9,648 bases of DNA from Acholeplasmatales bacterium Tener_01 (GCA_001604495.1 LVBR01000053.1:1-9648), one strand, 5' to 3'; positions 1 to 7,481 are shown, counted from the stretch's first letter. Numbers and translations: made by a program. Notes: generated by a model from the sequence alone, not told the origin.

Positions 1-563
1 ACACTTACATCATCAGTAAACTGTAAGTTTTCTTTTCTTGCTTTTTCTAATGATTTTAAGAAGACATCAGTCTTTAATCCTTGAGGAGTTTTCATAAGAA
101 CTAAGTTCTTTCTTTCAACAATCCTATTACGATTTCCTGTTACTCTTCTTACGCTTTCGGTTACTTCACTTACTAAAGCTACACTTTTAGATACTTCTAA
201 ACCATTTACTACATTTTGAATATCTTTTTTACTAATTAAAGGTCTTGCTCCATCGTGTATTAAAACATACTCACTAGCTACATGTAGCATTCCATTATAG
301 ACACTAGCACCTCTTGTGTCTCCACCAGCCACATACATTATTCTTTTATCAGTTGTGACACTATTAACATAATCTTTAATTTCTTTTTCTTCTTCCTTCT
401 TACAAACAATAATCAAATTGTTCATATTAGGAAAAGCTAAGAATTTAACTAAAGAATAATAATATAGTGGTTTATCATTAATCTTATAAAAGACCTTATT
501 ATAGCCTAAACCGGCTCTTTGTGAGGAGCCGGCAAGTAATAATATGCAATCAAATTCAATCAT
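1..563 (-). CDS. ispD: 2-C-methyl-D-erythritol 4-phosphate cytidylyltransferase IspD, partial (C-terminus off the left edge)
   Basis: Cytosolic enzyme of the MEP isoprenoid pathway that joins CTP and methylerythritol 4-phosphate to give CDP-methylerythritol. I translated 187 residues by eye with no stop. The N-terminal nucleotide loop LLAGSSQRAG (8-17) followed by NK (22-23) is the CTP-binding loop. GGDTRGASVYNG (80-91) matches the family GG-x-R-x-SV-x-NG segment, HDGARPLI (103-110) is the HD-x-ARP motif, KTPQG is at 158-162, and TDDVS at the cut edge matches the TDD/EAS motif that separates IspD from the related ribitol-phosphate enzyme TarI. About 45 residues are missing against a usual length near 230. 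The ATG overlaps the TGA of the upstream gene as ATGA, with only a weak GGAAG upstream, so translation is probably coupled. TarI is the main alternative. The usual PV-x-DT segment reads EVTES here, a mostly conservative change. Confidence 0.88.
   Translation of the reverse strand, partial: MIEFDCILLLAGSSQRAGLGYNKVFYKINDKPLYYYSLVKFLAFPNMNNLIIVCKKEEEKEIKDYVNSVTTDKRIMYVAGGDTRGASVYNGMLHVASEYVLIHDGARPLISKKDIQNVVNGLEVSKSVALVSEVTESVRRVTGNRNRIVERKNLVLMKTPQGLKTDVFLKSLEKARKENLQFTDDVS
511..532. repeat. GC-rich perfect inverted repeat inside the ispD 5' end
   Basis: CCGGCTC (511-517) and GAGCCGG (526-532) form a seven-pair hairpin with an eight-base loop, standing out in an AT-rich background. It lies within codons of about residues 11-17 of ispD, the nucleotide-binding loop AGSSQRAG, so part of the GC content is forced by Gly/Ala codons. 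It could fold in the message 30-50 bases after the start, or be chance. Confidence 0.35.
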
Positions 564-1825
564 AGATCTTCCAAGAACTTGTTACTTAAATCAACTTTGC
601 ATTTTTCAAATTCTAATGAATTATCTCTAAGTTCATCTAAGTTATATTCAACGTATCTACAATCTTTGTTTGTAGCAAGATAAAGTGCCAATCGTCCTGC
701 TTCAACATATTCTAATGAATTCTTTTCACTAACGCTATCAGAATGAACAAATCCTAAGACATTAGTTACAAAGTATTTGTTTCCTTCATAAGTTACAGTA
801 GATTCCAAAAGTAATGAATTCTTATTCTTAACCATACGAATGTTATCACGATAATTATCGATATCACATGTTAGAATACAATATTCTCTACTACTAACTT
901 TGTAAACTCTATCGCCACTTGCAAATAATTCTTTATCAACAGTCTTTAGATAACTTTCAATAACCGCATTTGATGCTTCTTTACCAAGATGTTTGATTAA
1001 GTTTTGGTTGTTATTGATTAGAATAAATGATAGACCAAAGTCTTCATTTAGACTAATCTTTCTTGATAATTCGGCTTCAAGATCATTTCTATCTAAGATT
1101 TCATCATCAGTCTTAATAGGAGACTTATGGAATGTTGAAATAGTTTCGCCATCGATGAAGTCTTTAACTTCTTCAAACCATTCAATTCCACGAACAGTCT
1201 TTAGACGATAACGATATTTATTTCTACCTTTCTTTTGTTTAAGAAGTGTATCATAAGTCTTTAAATCATCTTCAGTAATAAAGTTCTTATATTCATCAAT
1301 TGTTAGAATATGAGTCTTAATATTTAATAGTTCGCGCATTCCTTTAGTTAAATGGTAACCAGGAATTCTTTCATCAAAGAAACCGATTGGTTCTTCTAAA
1401 GTTTCTAAGTACTTATCAAATGCAGGTGAGAACTCAATCTTGCCTTCTTCAGTTGCTTCAACTTCTTCAGGCTCTTTAGCTTCTTCTTTAGGAGCTTCTT
1501 TTTGAGCTTTCTTAAGAAGTCTAGTTACAAGTAAGGCAATATCAACTAATAGAACAATGAAGTATAGGATTGTTGCGAAGAAGATCCAAGTTAATTCTTG
1601 ATATCCCTTCCAGTAAATCAAATATCCCATAATGTCAGCTACAATATGAACACCAATTCCGATCACTGCTAAAATGAATAAAACAAATTCAATAAAGCAA
1701 AGACGTTTTAGTTTACTAATCATAACAACAAATAGTGCTATAAATAATAACGTAATACCAATCAAAACTAAATAATAGTTTTTGTTTATGAAGCTTATAA
1801 ATCCTCCCAAACTAAGTGTTAACAT
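560..1825 (-). CDS. Membrane protein with PAS-like and degenerate GGDEF-like domains, possible CdaA/c-di-AMP regulator
   Basis: A 421-residue protein I do not recognise by name. Residues about 18-103 hold three hydrophobic membrane segments (18-37, 43-70, 79-102). A Lys/Glu-rich linker follows (104-129), then a PAS-like domain (about 140-235, with a PAC-like YRYRLKTVRGIEWFEE stretch) and a GGDEF-fold domain (about 245-395). The signature position reads SSREY (311-315) in the context DRVYKV-SSREY-CIL, and the metal-binding Asp segment reads LINNNQNL (269-276). The RxxD inhibitory site is absent. It is therefore very unlikely to make c-di-GMP. The order membrane-PAS-dead GGDEF resembles the front half of the c-di-AMP phosphodiesterase GdpP, but no DHH/DHHA1 domain follows. 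The start is the ATG at 1823-1825, ten bases after a GGAGG (1836-1840) that overlaps the cdaA stop. Co-translation with cdaA suggests a role in sensing for, or controlling, CdaA; that is inference. Confidence 0.8.
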   Translation of the reverse strand: MLTLSLGGFISFINKNYYLVLIGITLLFIALFVVMISKLKRLCFIEFVLFILAVIGIGVHIVADIMGYLIYWKGYQELTWIFFATILYFIVLLVDIALLVTRLLKKAQKEAPKEEAKEPEEVEATEEGKIEFSPAFDKYLETLEEPIGFFDERIPGYHLTKGMRELLNIKTHILTIDEYKNFITEDDLKTYDTLLKQKKGRNKYRYRLKTVRGIEWFEEVKDFIDGETISTFHKSPIKTDDEILDRNDLEAELSRKISLNEDFGLSFILINNNQNLIKHLGKEASNAVIESYLKTVDKELFASGDRVYKVSSREYCILTCDIDNYRDNIRMVKNKNSLLLESTVTYEGNKYFVTNVLGFVHSDSVSEKNSLEYVEAGRLALYLATNKDCRYVEYNLDELRDNSLEFEKCKVDLSNKFLEDL

Positions 1826-1839
1826 ATTAGTATTGCCTC

Positions 1840-2640
1840 CTATTTAACATCTAAGAATCCATCTAGCATTTCTTTTAGACGGTCAATTCTTAAACCTAAG
1901 CTTATTGTACCACTAGATGCAACTGATATATTACCAGTTTCTTCACTGACTACGATTGTTAAGGCATCGTATCTTTCACTTAAACCGATTGCTGCTCTAT
2001 GTCTTGTACCCAAATTCTTAGGAATATCATACTTATCAGTTGATGGAAGATATGCACCAGCACACATAATTTTATTCTTTCTGATGATAACAGCACCATC
2101 ATGACAAGCAGTTCCAGGATAGAATATTGTAGTTAGGATTTCTTGGTTAATTGAAGAGTTGATTGGAATAGCTTTTTCAATAAATGTATTTAAGCTATCA
2201 TTTCTTTCGATGGTAATCAAAGCACCAATCTTTCTCTTTGATAAGAAGTCAGCTGTATTACACAAAGTATCGATAATCTCTTGCTTTTCTAATACGCTAC
2301 TAAAGGCATTGTTTGTCTTGTTTGTTGAGAAACGCATTTCAAAGTCATGTCTAATTTCTTGTGAATAAATAACAATTAAACATACACCTAAAAGCATAAA
2401 GCAATATTTTAAAGTAGCATTAAAGGCATCAAGAGAAAATACCAAAGAAATGATAAATGCAATAAAGCCAATACCAAGTAAAACATAGAATAGAGGTTGT
2501 TTGAGTCTCTTAACAATAAATGAAATCAATATCACAACAAATACTAATGTCAGTACAATATCAAATACTGCTTTGATAATTCCACCAACTGAAAAGCCAT
2601 TTGTATATTCATTTAGTAGGTTTTTAAAGGTTTCAATCAT
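1840..2640 (-). CDS. cdaA: Diadenylate cyclase CdaA (DacA), membrane-bound c-di-AMP synthase
   Basis: Makes cyclic di-AMP from two ATP at the membrane; c-di-AMP controls potassium and osmolyte uptake and cell-wall homeostasis in Bacillota. At 266 residues it has the family's usual length. Three membrane helices lie at about 22-43, 50-69 and 78-94, followed by a coiled linker and the DAC (DisA_N) domain from about 118. The two catalytic motifs are intact: HDGAVII (D181-G182-A183) and GTRHRAAIG (211-219), followed by LSE (220-222) and VSEETG (231-236). Two positions next to the motifs differ from the common CdaA text: the HDGA is preceded by TAC rather than a PL pair, and Tyr224 stands where Thr usually precedes Asp-Ala/Ser-Leu. 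The ATG sits ten bases after AAAGGAG (2651-2657), which lies within the end of the ankyrin gene, 2 nt upstream. The family's usual neighbours cdaR and glmM do not follow it. Confidence 0.95.
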   Translation of the reverse strand: MIETFKNLLNEYTNGFSVGGIIKAVFDIVLTLVFVVILISFIVKRLKQPLFYVLLGIGFIAFIISLVFSLDAFNATLKYCFMLLGVCLIVIYSQEIRHDFEMRFSTNKTNNAFSSVLEKQEIIDTLCNTADFLSKRKIGALITIERNDSLNTFIEKAIPINSSINQEILTTIFYPGTACHDGAVIIRKNKIMCAGAYLPSTDKYDIPKNLGTRHRAAIGLSERYDALTIVVSEETGNISVASSGTISLGLRIDRLKEMLDGFLDVK

Positions 2641-2642
2641 TT

Positions 2643-3212
2643 CTATTCAACTCCTTTATTAATAATAAGATCTACTTTCATTTTTCTAACTTCATCAAGT
2701 GTTTGTTTTGTTAGAAAATATTTTATCATTTTTTCATCTCTTTCATCAATAGCATAATCAATTGGTAAATTATTGATTTCATCTAACAAAAGGATGTCCG
2801 CACCATTCTCTACCAAATACTTAACCATATCTAAGTTACCTTTAGTTACTGCTAAGTGAAGTGGAGTCATTTCAAGTTCTGTTCCAATATTGATGTCACA
2901 TCCGTGTTCAACCAAGCTCTTAACAAACTTCATCTTGTCATCTAAAACGGCTTTATGAATTGGGGCATCGCCATTATCATTAGCCAAGTTTACATTGACA
3001 CCACTATCTAAGAAGATATTAAAAAGTCTCAAATCATTCATCTTAATAGCAAGATGAAGTAGAGTATTGCCACTTGAGTTTTGAGTGTTGATATCAATAT
3101 CTTCCTCTTTTAGTTTATTAAGGGTGTTTTTAATGTATAAGTATCTATGTGGGTCGCACTTAACAGAGTACACGAAGTCACTAAACTTCTTCTTATTTCC
3201 TCTTTTGTACAT
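2643..3212 (-). CDS. Ankyrin-repeat protein, small cytosolic adaptor candidate
   Basis: A 189-residue soluble protein with a basic N-terminus and no signal or membrane segment. Counting from the ATG at 3212, four ankyrin repeats can be read at about 46-75 (GNTLLHLAIK), 79-109 (DAPIHKAV...VEHGCDIN), 112-142 (MTPLHLAVTKGNLDMVKYLV) and 145-168 (LPIDYAI, capping), followed by a short charged tail. Ankyrin repeats bind proteins and carry no catalysis, so a binding role is likely, but the partner is unknown. The gene overlaps the 3' end of the helicase-like gene and stops 2 nt before cdaA, so it is probably translated together with both. The start is uncertain. A GTG at 3219-3221 would add three residues (192 aa), and neither start has a good ribosome binding site, which fits re-initiation after the upstream gene. 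Its last codons also carry the ribosome binding site of cdaA. Confidence 0.85.
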   Translation of the reverse strand: MYKRGNKKKFSDFVYSVKCDPHRYLYIKNTLNKLKEEDIDINTQNSSGNTLLHLAIKMNDLRLFNIFLDSGVNVNLANDNGDAPIHKAVLDDKMKFVKSLVEHGCDINIGTELEMTPLHLAVTKGNLDMVKYLVENGADILLLDEINNLPIDYAIDERDEKMIKYFLTKQTLDEVRKMKVDLIINKGVE

Positions 3213-6200
3213 TCTTACCACGCTTCATTTCTTCTAACATCTTTTCATACTCTTTCGCAATGCTAATCTTAGATACGATCTTAGTATCAAAGCCATTAGC
3301 CAAATGGTTTTGATAAACATCACGATAAGTATTTAGTGATTCTTGAGGAGCGCTATTACCCCATAAAATGACATTAGCTTGAATTGTTGTGTCATTGTAA
3401 CGGTAAATTACACCATTAGATGAACAACTTGCTTTGTAACCATCGCTTTCAAGACGGCTCTTGATTCCACGCATTACATCTCTTACATTAACTTCAGGTA
3501 ATGTATTCTCACAAATAAGTAATTTCTTAATTCCTAAGAAGAAACGATATTTGTGTTCACCTTCAAGTAGGTTATCATTATCATATACCATTACTTTATT
3601 CTTAGTAATTAAAAGTGAATTAATCAAATTATCACTGATGTAGTCGACATCGATTGTATAGTAATCTTCTAAGAACACAATATTGTATTCAGCATCATAA
3701 TAATAACCAGTAGCTAAATCACAAACATTGATCTTATTTAGAATAATAGTAATTATTTCACTATTAGGAATACTTTTTCCTAAGAAATAATTAGCTAAAG
3801 CTTCTAAGAAATCACGTTGCTTACTAATCTTTTTAATAAATACATTAAATTTAGTATTGCAATTGCGTTTGTATGAATCGTAAATGAACTTACATAAATT
3901 ACCAGTTATTACTTCTACACCACAATTGTCAGAATAGTTTCTACAGATTAAGCCACTCATATTGTCAATCTTACATTGTAAGTTTTTAGGCATTGGAGTG
4001 TAACGATAATCAAATGTGATTGTGGCCATTTGACGAGTCTTACTGATTAAGTTATTAATAACGGATGTATGAGTTGGCTTTTCACCACTGATGATAACTT
4101 GTTTTGCTAAAACGAAATCACCATAAGCGCTTGATGATAACAAGTGGGCATCATCAATAATAACCAAATCATAATGATTCTTGTCTAAATACAAATTACA
4201 AATATCGCTACTTGCAAGTATTACTTGTTTATTGCTACGACGAACATATTCTTTGTAATCTAAGGCTTTCTTACTAGTATTTTTTAGATTACGGTTTTGT
4301 TCTTTTCTGATTCTTGAAACAAGTTTTTCTTCATTATTAGAAACTAACTGCTTCTCTATTTGATAGATTTCTTTAATCTTGTTTATGAACTCTTCACTGT
4401 TTTTAAGTTCAGGATACTTTTCAAAATAGATATGTTCAATATTTTTGAAGTAAGTAAACTTAAAGTCATTTACTAATCCTTCACCATTTCTACATTTACA
4501 TGCATAATCAACTAATTTATCTAAATGATAATCACTTAGGATTGCTAAACCTTGAGTTGCATGTAAGTATAAGTTAAGTTCATCACCACTATTAAGTAGA
4601 GTCTCTAAGTAATCAACAGTTTCTTCTAGTTCACCATAGTAGTATCTAGAGATACCATCACTAAAGATATGTGAATATGCTTTAAAGATATCATTGATTT
4701 CATCACCAGTCTTCTTACATTTTTCTAGGTAAACGGAAATCTTTTCATATGTTTCATTCTTTAAGGCATCTAAGAAACCTTTAGGTGAAATAAATGATTC
4801 AACGAAATCACTAAATGAGTCAATTAATTCTGACAAATAATTAACATCAGTCTTTTCACCTTTGTAACAATCACCAAATAATCTTTCATATTCAATGTTT
4901 GTATCAAAGTGTTTCTTTAAGTTTTCACGTTTAGCAAGGCTTTCTTTTAAGAAGAAGTAAGTCTTACTTGAAACAAATGTTCCTTCCTTCTTCTTTAGAA
5001 TCTTCTTAATTCTATCGTTAGATGCATATAAATTACGAAGATATTCTAATACCTCAGTGATTTCTTCAATCTTCTTATTGAAGTCTTTATTTAAAGTAAT
5101 CTTATAATTTCCAATAAGTAGTGCTAAGTCTTCAAGTCCATAATAAGTACGTCTAAAGTTATTTAGTGATTTAGTTATTGATTGATTATCCTTTTCACTT
5201 AACTTAATTAAAATCTTAATAATAGCTTTTTGATGAACTTGAGTTTGAATGCTATCAACATAGCCTTTCCAATCTCTAATCTTCTCTAAGATGTCATTAT
5301 TAGGACGATACTTTTCAAGTGTTAGTTCAGAATATTCATCTTTCTTAATACGAAGTCTTTGAATATCCGCAAAATATCTTTTAACGTGAGTGATTTGTTC
5401 ATCCAAATTACCACGACCAAAGTATTTCTTTAATACACTCGCTAGGGCTTTCTTAACTTTCTTTTCTTTACTTTGAATATATTCATCAATCAGATTCAAA
5501 ATATCCTTAGCCTTCATTCCAACAACCTTAGGATAGTTTGTTGTGAAGTCTTTAATATAGTGAGTAGCATCGTTGATTTCGTCTAATACACCTTCAACTT
5601 TTTTATAATACTCATTATATTCTTTATTGCTTATGGCATTAATAACATTACGGTTAGTTTCATGGCTATCTAAGAATGTCATTAACTTCAATAATTCATT
5701 GATAGAATCATTAGTTTTACCGAAGTTATAGCCACTTATTTTTTCAAATGCTTGAATACTCTTACGATAGTTAGCGATTTGTTCGTTACCATCTAGTACT
5801 CTAACCATAATGTCGTTACGGTTACTAAATAACTCATCGATTAAATCTAAGTCGCTCTTTGTGTAGTATTTACCCATTATCTCGTTTATTTCATCGTTAA
5901 TGTTAAACAAGTTGTAATTGGTAAATAATTGATCTAGATTGTAATTGATCTCTTGGTAACTATATACATTGCTCTTTAAACGTTTGAATTCGTTTTGAGC
6001 TTTTCTAAAGCCACTTAAGTCGCTTGTTTTCCAACTTACTGGAACAGCGTGAATATTTAGATTTTCAATCTTAGATACAACTTTACGTAAATTTGCATAA
6101 TCATTGATTTTAACTGTCAAGAATTTATCTTCTAATGCTTTCTTTTCTTTCTTAAATACTAAGAAGCATTCATAAATTCTCTTGATTAAAGTCATGATAA

Positions 6201-7455
6201 TCTTAGAATCTTCAATCTTACTATTCTTTGGAAGAGATTTCCAATTAGAATCATTGAATACACCCATTTGTTTTAAGGCTTCTTCAATCTTTTCAAGGGC
6301 ACTAACAATCTCTAAATATTCATTTTTATAAATATTTGATAAGTCATCAATTTCAATGACTTGAGGTTTTAAGCTAATTAGTGTGATTATTTCATCAATT
6401 ACTTCGATAAAACGATGGTCTAAGATTCTTCCACCCATTTTATCTTCAATCGAATTGATGTATTGATAATCATCTTTTAACTTATCAATATCAACATCGA
6501 TATGATCTATCTTCTTTTCAGTTATTACTTCATTTGAAAGTGATAAATAAGAATTAGTTAGATTAGCTAAATTATTGCCAAGACCTAATTTGATTAGTTC
6601 TTTTTCAATTGAATCTAAGGTTTCCTTCATATTAGAAATATATAAGGTCTTCTTATTATCATGCATAGCATTAAGCAAGATATTCTTTAATGCTAGGGTT
6701 TTACCAGTTCCATTTCCCCCAACAATCGTAAAACTCTTTCCTTGTTTGCTGCTATAGACAGCTTTTCTTTGCTTCTTATTAAGCATATCAACAAAATATA
6801 CCTCATTTTCTTTAAGATACATCTTGTCATAGTATTTATCATCTTCAATAGTTAATTCAAAGTTATTAGAATCGATGATAAAGTCACGATTAGCAACTTC
6901 ACCAAATGTTAAATAGTTTTCAAGTTCTAGACTAATTCCATCATATTTATTAAGTTGGATACAGAAAGCATCAATTCCATAAATTGTATCTTCTTCAAGC
7001 TTTAATGATTCAATGCCTCTTGATGATAGTACTTTTTGTAAATATGGGTTAACAAAAGATGAAGCAATCTTTTGAATTAAAACTTCTTCTTTTTCGTAAT
7101 ATAGTTTAACTGGGATTAAAATAGCAGGTGTGAATACTTCTTTTTTCTCTTTAGTGTGTTTAACTACACCGTATGTGATGAATAGTTGTCTATTGATATT
7201 CTTTTTATTAATATTAATAAAATAGATATATGGCATAACATTACGCATGTACTCGTTTGCTAAAGTACTATGTCCAACGCCACTATTTTGAATTGGAAAA
7301 TAAGTGACATCTTTAAGATTAACAAGCTCATTCTTTAAAATTCTTTCGAAGGCGTTAATCTCGATGTTACCAAATTCCAAATAACTGTTTTCAACAAATA
7401 TGTTATTTAGATGTTGGTTGTTATTACTAAGTTTTAATAGTAAATCTTTTGCCAT
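3193..7455 (-). CDS. Giant SF1 (DUF4011/UPF1-like) helicase-related ATPase with long helical insertion and degenerate nuclease-like C-terminus
   Basis: A 1420-residue cytosolic protein, numbered from the ATG at 7455. The N-terminal region (about 80-118, ending TPAILIPVKL) resembles the part of DUF4011 helicases before the ATPase core. LNKKQRKAV (225-233) is a Q-motif-like segment. Walker A GGNGTGKT (246-253, Lys252) is intact. About 845 mostly helical, Lys/Glu-rich residues follow before Walker B LVIIDDAH (1097-1104), which is preceded by a segment matching the family's text before DEAS. Later motifs are eroded: the GDxxQ position is GEKPT (1124-1128), DYRY (1149-1152) keeps the motif IV-like Arg, no motif V is visible, and the motif VI TRA reads ITKNK (1283-1287). 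The C-terminus (about 1324-1400) resembles the MTES_1575/Vsr-like nuclease domain of these helicases but lacks clear catalytic acids. ATP binding is likely, unwinding or cutting doubtful. A TTG at 7459-7461 is an alternative start, but the AGG at 7464-7466 is spaced better for the ATG. Confidence 0.8.
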   Translation of the reverse strand: MAKDLLLKLSNNNQHLNNIFVENSYLEFGNIEINAFERILKNELVNLKDVTYFPIQNSGVGHSTLANEYMRNVMPYIYFININKKNINRQLFITYGVVKHTKEKKEVFTPAILIPVKLYYEKEEVLIQKIASSFVNPYLQKVLSSRGIESLKLEEDTIYGIDAFCIQLNKYDGISLELENYLTFGEVANRDFIIDSNNFELTIEDDKYYDKMYLKENEVYFVDMLNKKQRKAVYSSKQGKSFTIVGGNGTGKTLALKNILLNAMHDNKKTLYISNMKETLDSIEKELIKLGLGNNLANLTNSYLSLSNEVITEKKIDHIDVDIDKLKDDYQYINSIEDKMGGRILDHRFIEVIDEIITLISLKPQVIEIDDLSNIYKNEYLEIVSALEKIEEALKQMGVFNDSNWKSLPKNSKIEDSKIIMTLIKRIYECFLVFKKEKKALEDKFLTVKINDYANLRKVVSKIENLNIHAVPVSWKTSDLSGFRKAQNEFKRLKSNVYSYQEINYNLDQLFTNYNLFNINDEINEIMGKYYTKSDLDLIDELFSNRNDIMVRVLDGNEQIANYRKSIQAFEKISGYNFGKTNDSINELLKLMTFLDSHETNRNVINAISNKEYNEYYKKVEGVLDEINDATHYIKDFTTNYPKVVGMKAKDILNLIDEYIQSKEKKVKKALASVLKKYFGRGNLDEQITHVKRYFADIQRLRIKKDEYSELTLEKYRPNNDILEKIRDWKGYVDSIQTQVHQKAIIKILIKLSEKDNQSITKSLNNFRRTYYGLEDLALLIGNYKITLNKDFNKKIEEITEVLEYLRNLYASNDRIKKILKKKEGTFVSSKTYFFLKESLAKRENLKKHFDTNIEYERLFGDCYKGEKTDVNYLSELIDSFSDFVESFISPKGFLDALKNETYEKISVYLEKCKKTGDEINDIFKAYSHIFSDGISRYYYGELEETVDYLETLLNSGDELNLYLHATQGLAILSDYHLDKLVDYACKCRNGEGLVNDFKFTYFKNIEHIYFEKYPELKNSEEFINKIKEIYQIEKQLVSNNEEKLVSRIRKEQNRNLKNTSKKALDYKEYVRRSNKQVILASSDICNLYLDKNHYDLVIIDDAHLLSSSAYGDFVLAKQVIISGEKPTHTSVINNLISKTRQMATITFDYRYTPMPKNLQCKIDNMSGLICRNYSDNCGVEVITGNLCKFIYDSYKRNCNTKFNVFIKKISKQRDFLEALANYFLGKSIPNSEIITIILNKINVCDLATGYYYDAEYNIVFLEDYYTIDVDYISDNLINSLLITKNKVMVYDNDNLLEGEHKYRFFLGIKKLLICENTLPEVNVRDVMRGIKSRLESDGYKASCSSNGVIYRYNDTTIQANVILWGNSAPQESLNTYRDVYQNHLANGFDTKIVSKISIAKEYEKMLEEMKRGKNVQKRK

Positions 7456-7463
7456 AATCAATA

Positions 7464-7466
7464 CCT
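7464..7466 (-). promoter_or_regulatory. Weak ribosome binding site deciding the start of the helicase-like gene
   Basis: On the minus strand the text AGTAGGT precedes the ATG at 7453-7455 with eight bases between AGG and the ATG. The in-frame TTG two codons upstream would have only about two bases of spacing, so the ATG is preferred. The site is short and weak compared with the GGAGG sites of hflX and the PAS/GGDEF-like gene. Confidence 0.5.
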
Positions 7467-7481
7467 ACTAATCCAAAATAT

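Noticed and set aside
993..1211. Open frame on the plus strand inside the PAS/GGDEF-like gene
   Set aside because: Lies opposite a clear coding gene, has no ribosome binding site and its protein has no recognisable features; a shadow frame.
2159..2368. Open frame on the plus strand inside cdaA
   Set aside because: Opposite the catalytic DAC domain coding sequence with no initiation signals; a shadow frame.
3461..3643. Open frame on the plus strand inside the helicase-like gene
   Set aside because: Short, Ser/Leu-rich antisense translation typical of shadows.
6575..6757. Open frame on the plus strand across the Walker A coding region
   Set aside because: Antisense of a strongly conserved motif with no start signals.
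2643..7455. An antiphage system of CBASS or helicase-nuclease type
   Set aside because: The nucleotide-making enzyme is the housekeeping CdaA type rather than a CD-NTase, the nuclease-like tail lacks catalytic residues, and no integrase, transposon end or other defence gene is present. Not excluded, but unsupported.
560..7455. TGA read as tryptophan (Mycoplasma-type code)
   Set aside because: The Trp codons seen are TGG, no long frame carries an internal TGA, and TGA sits as the stop exactly at the ispD start.
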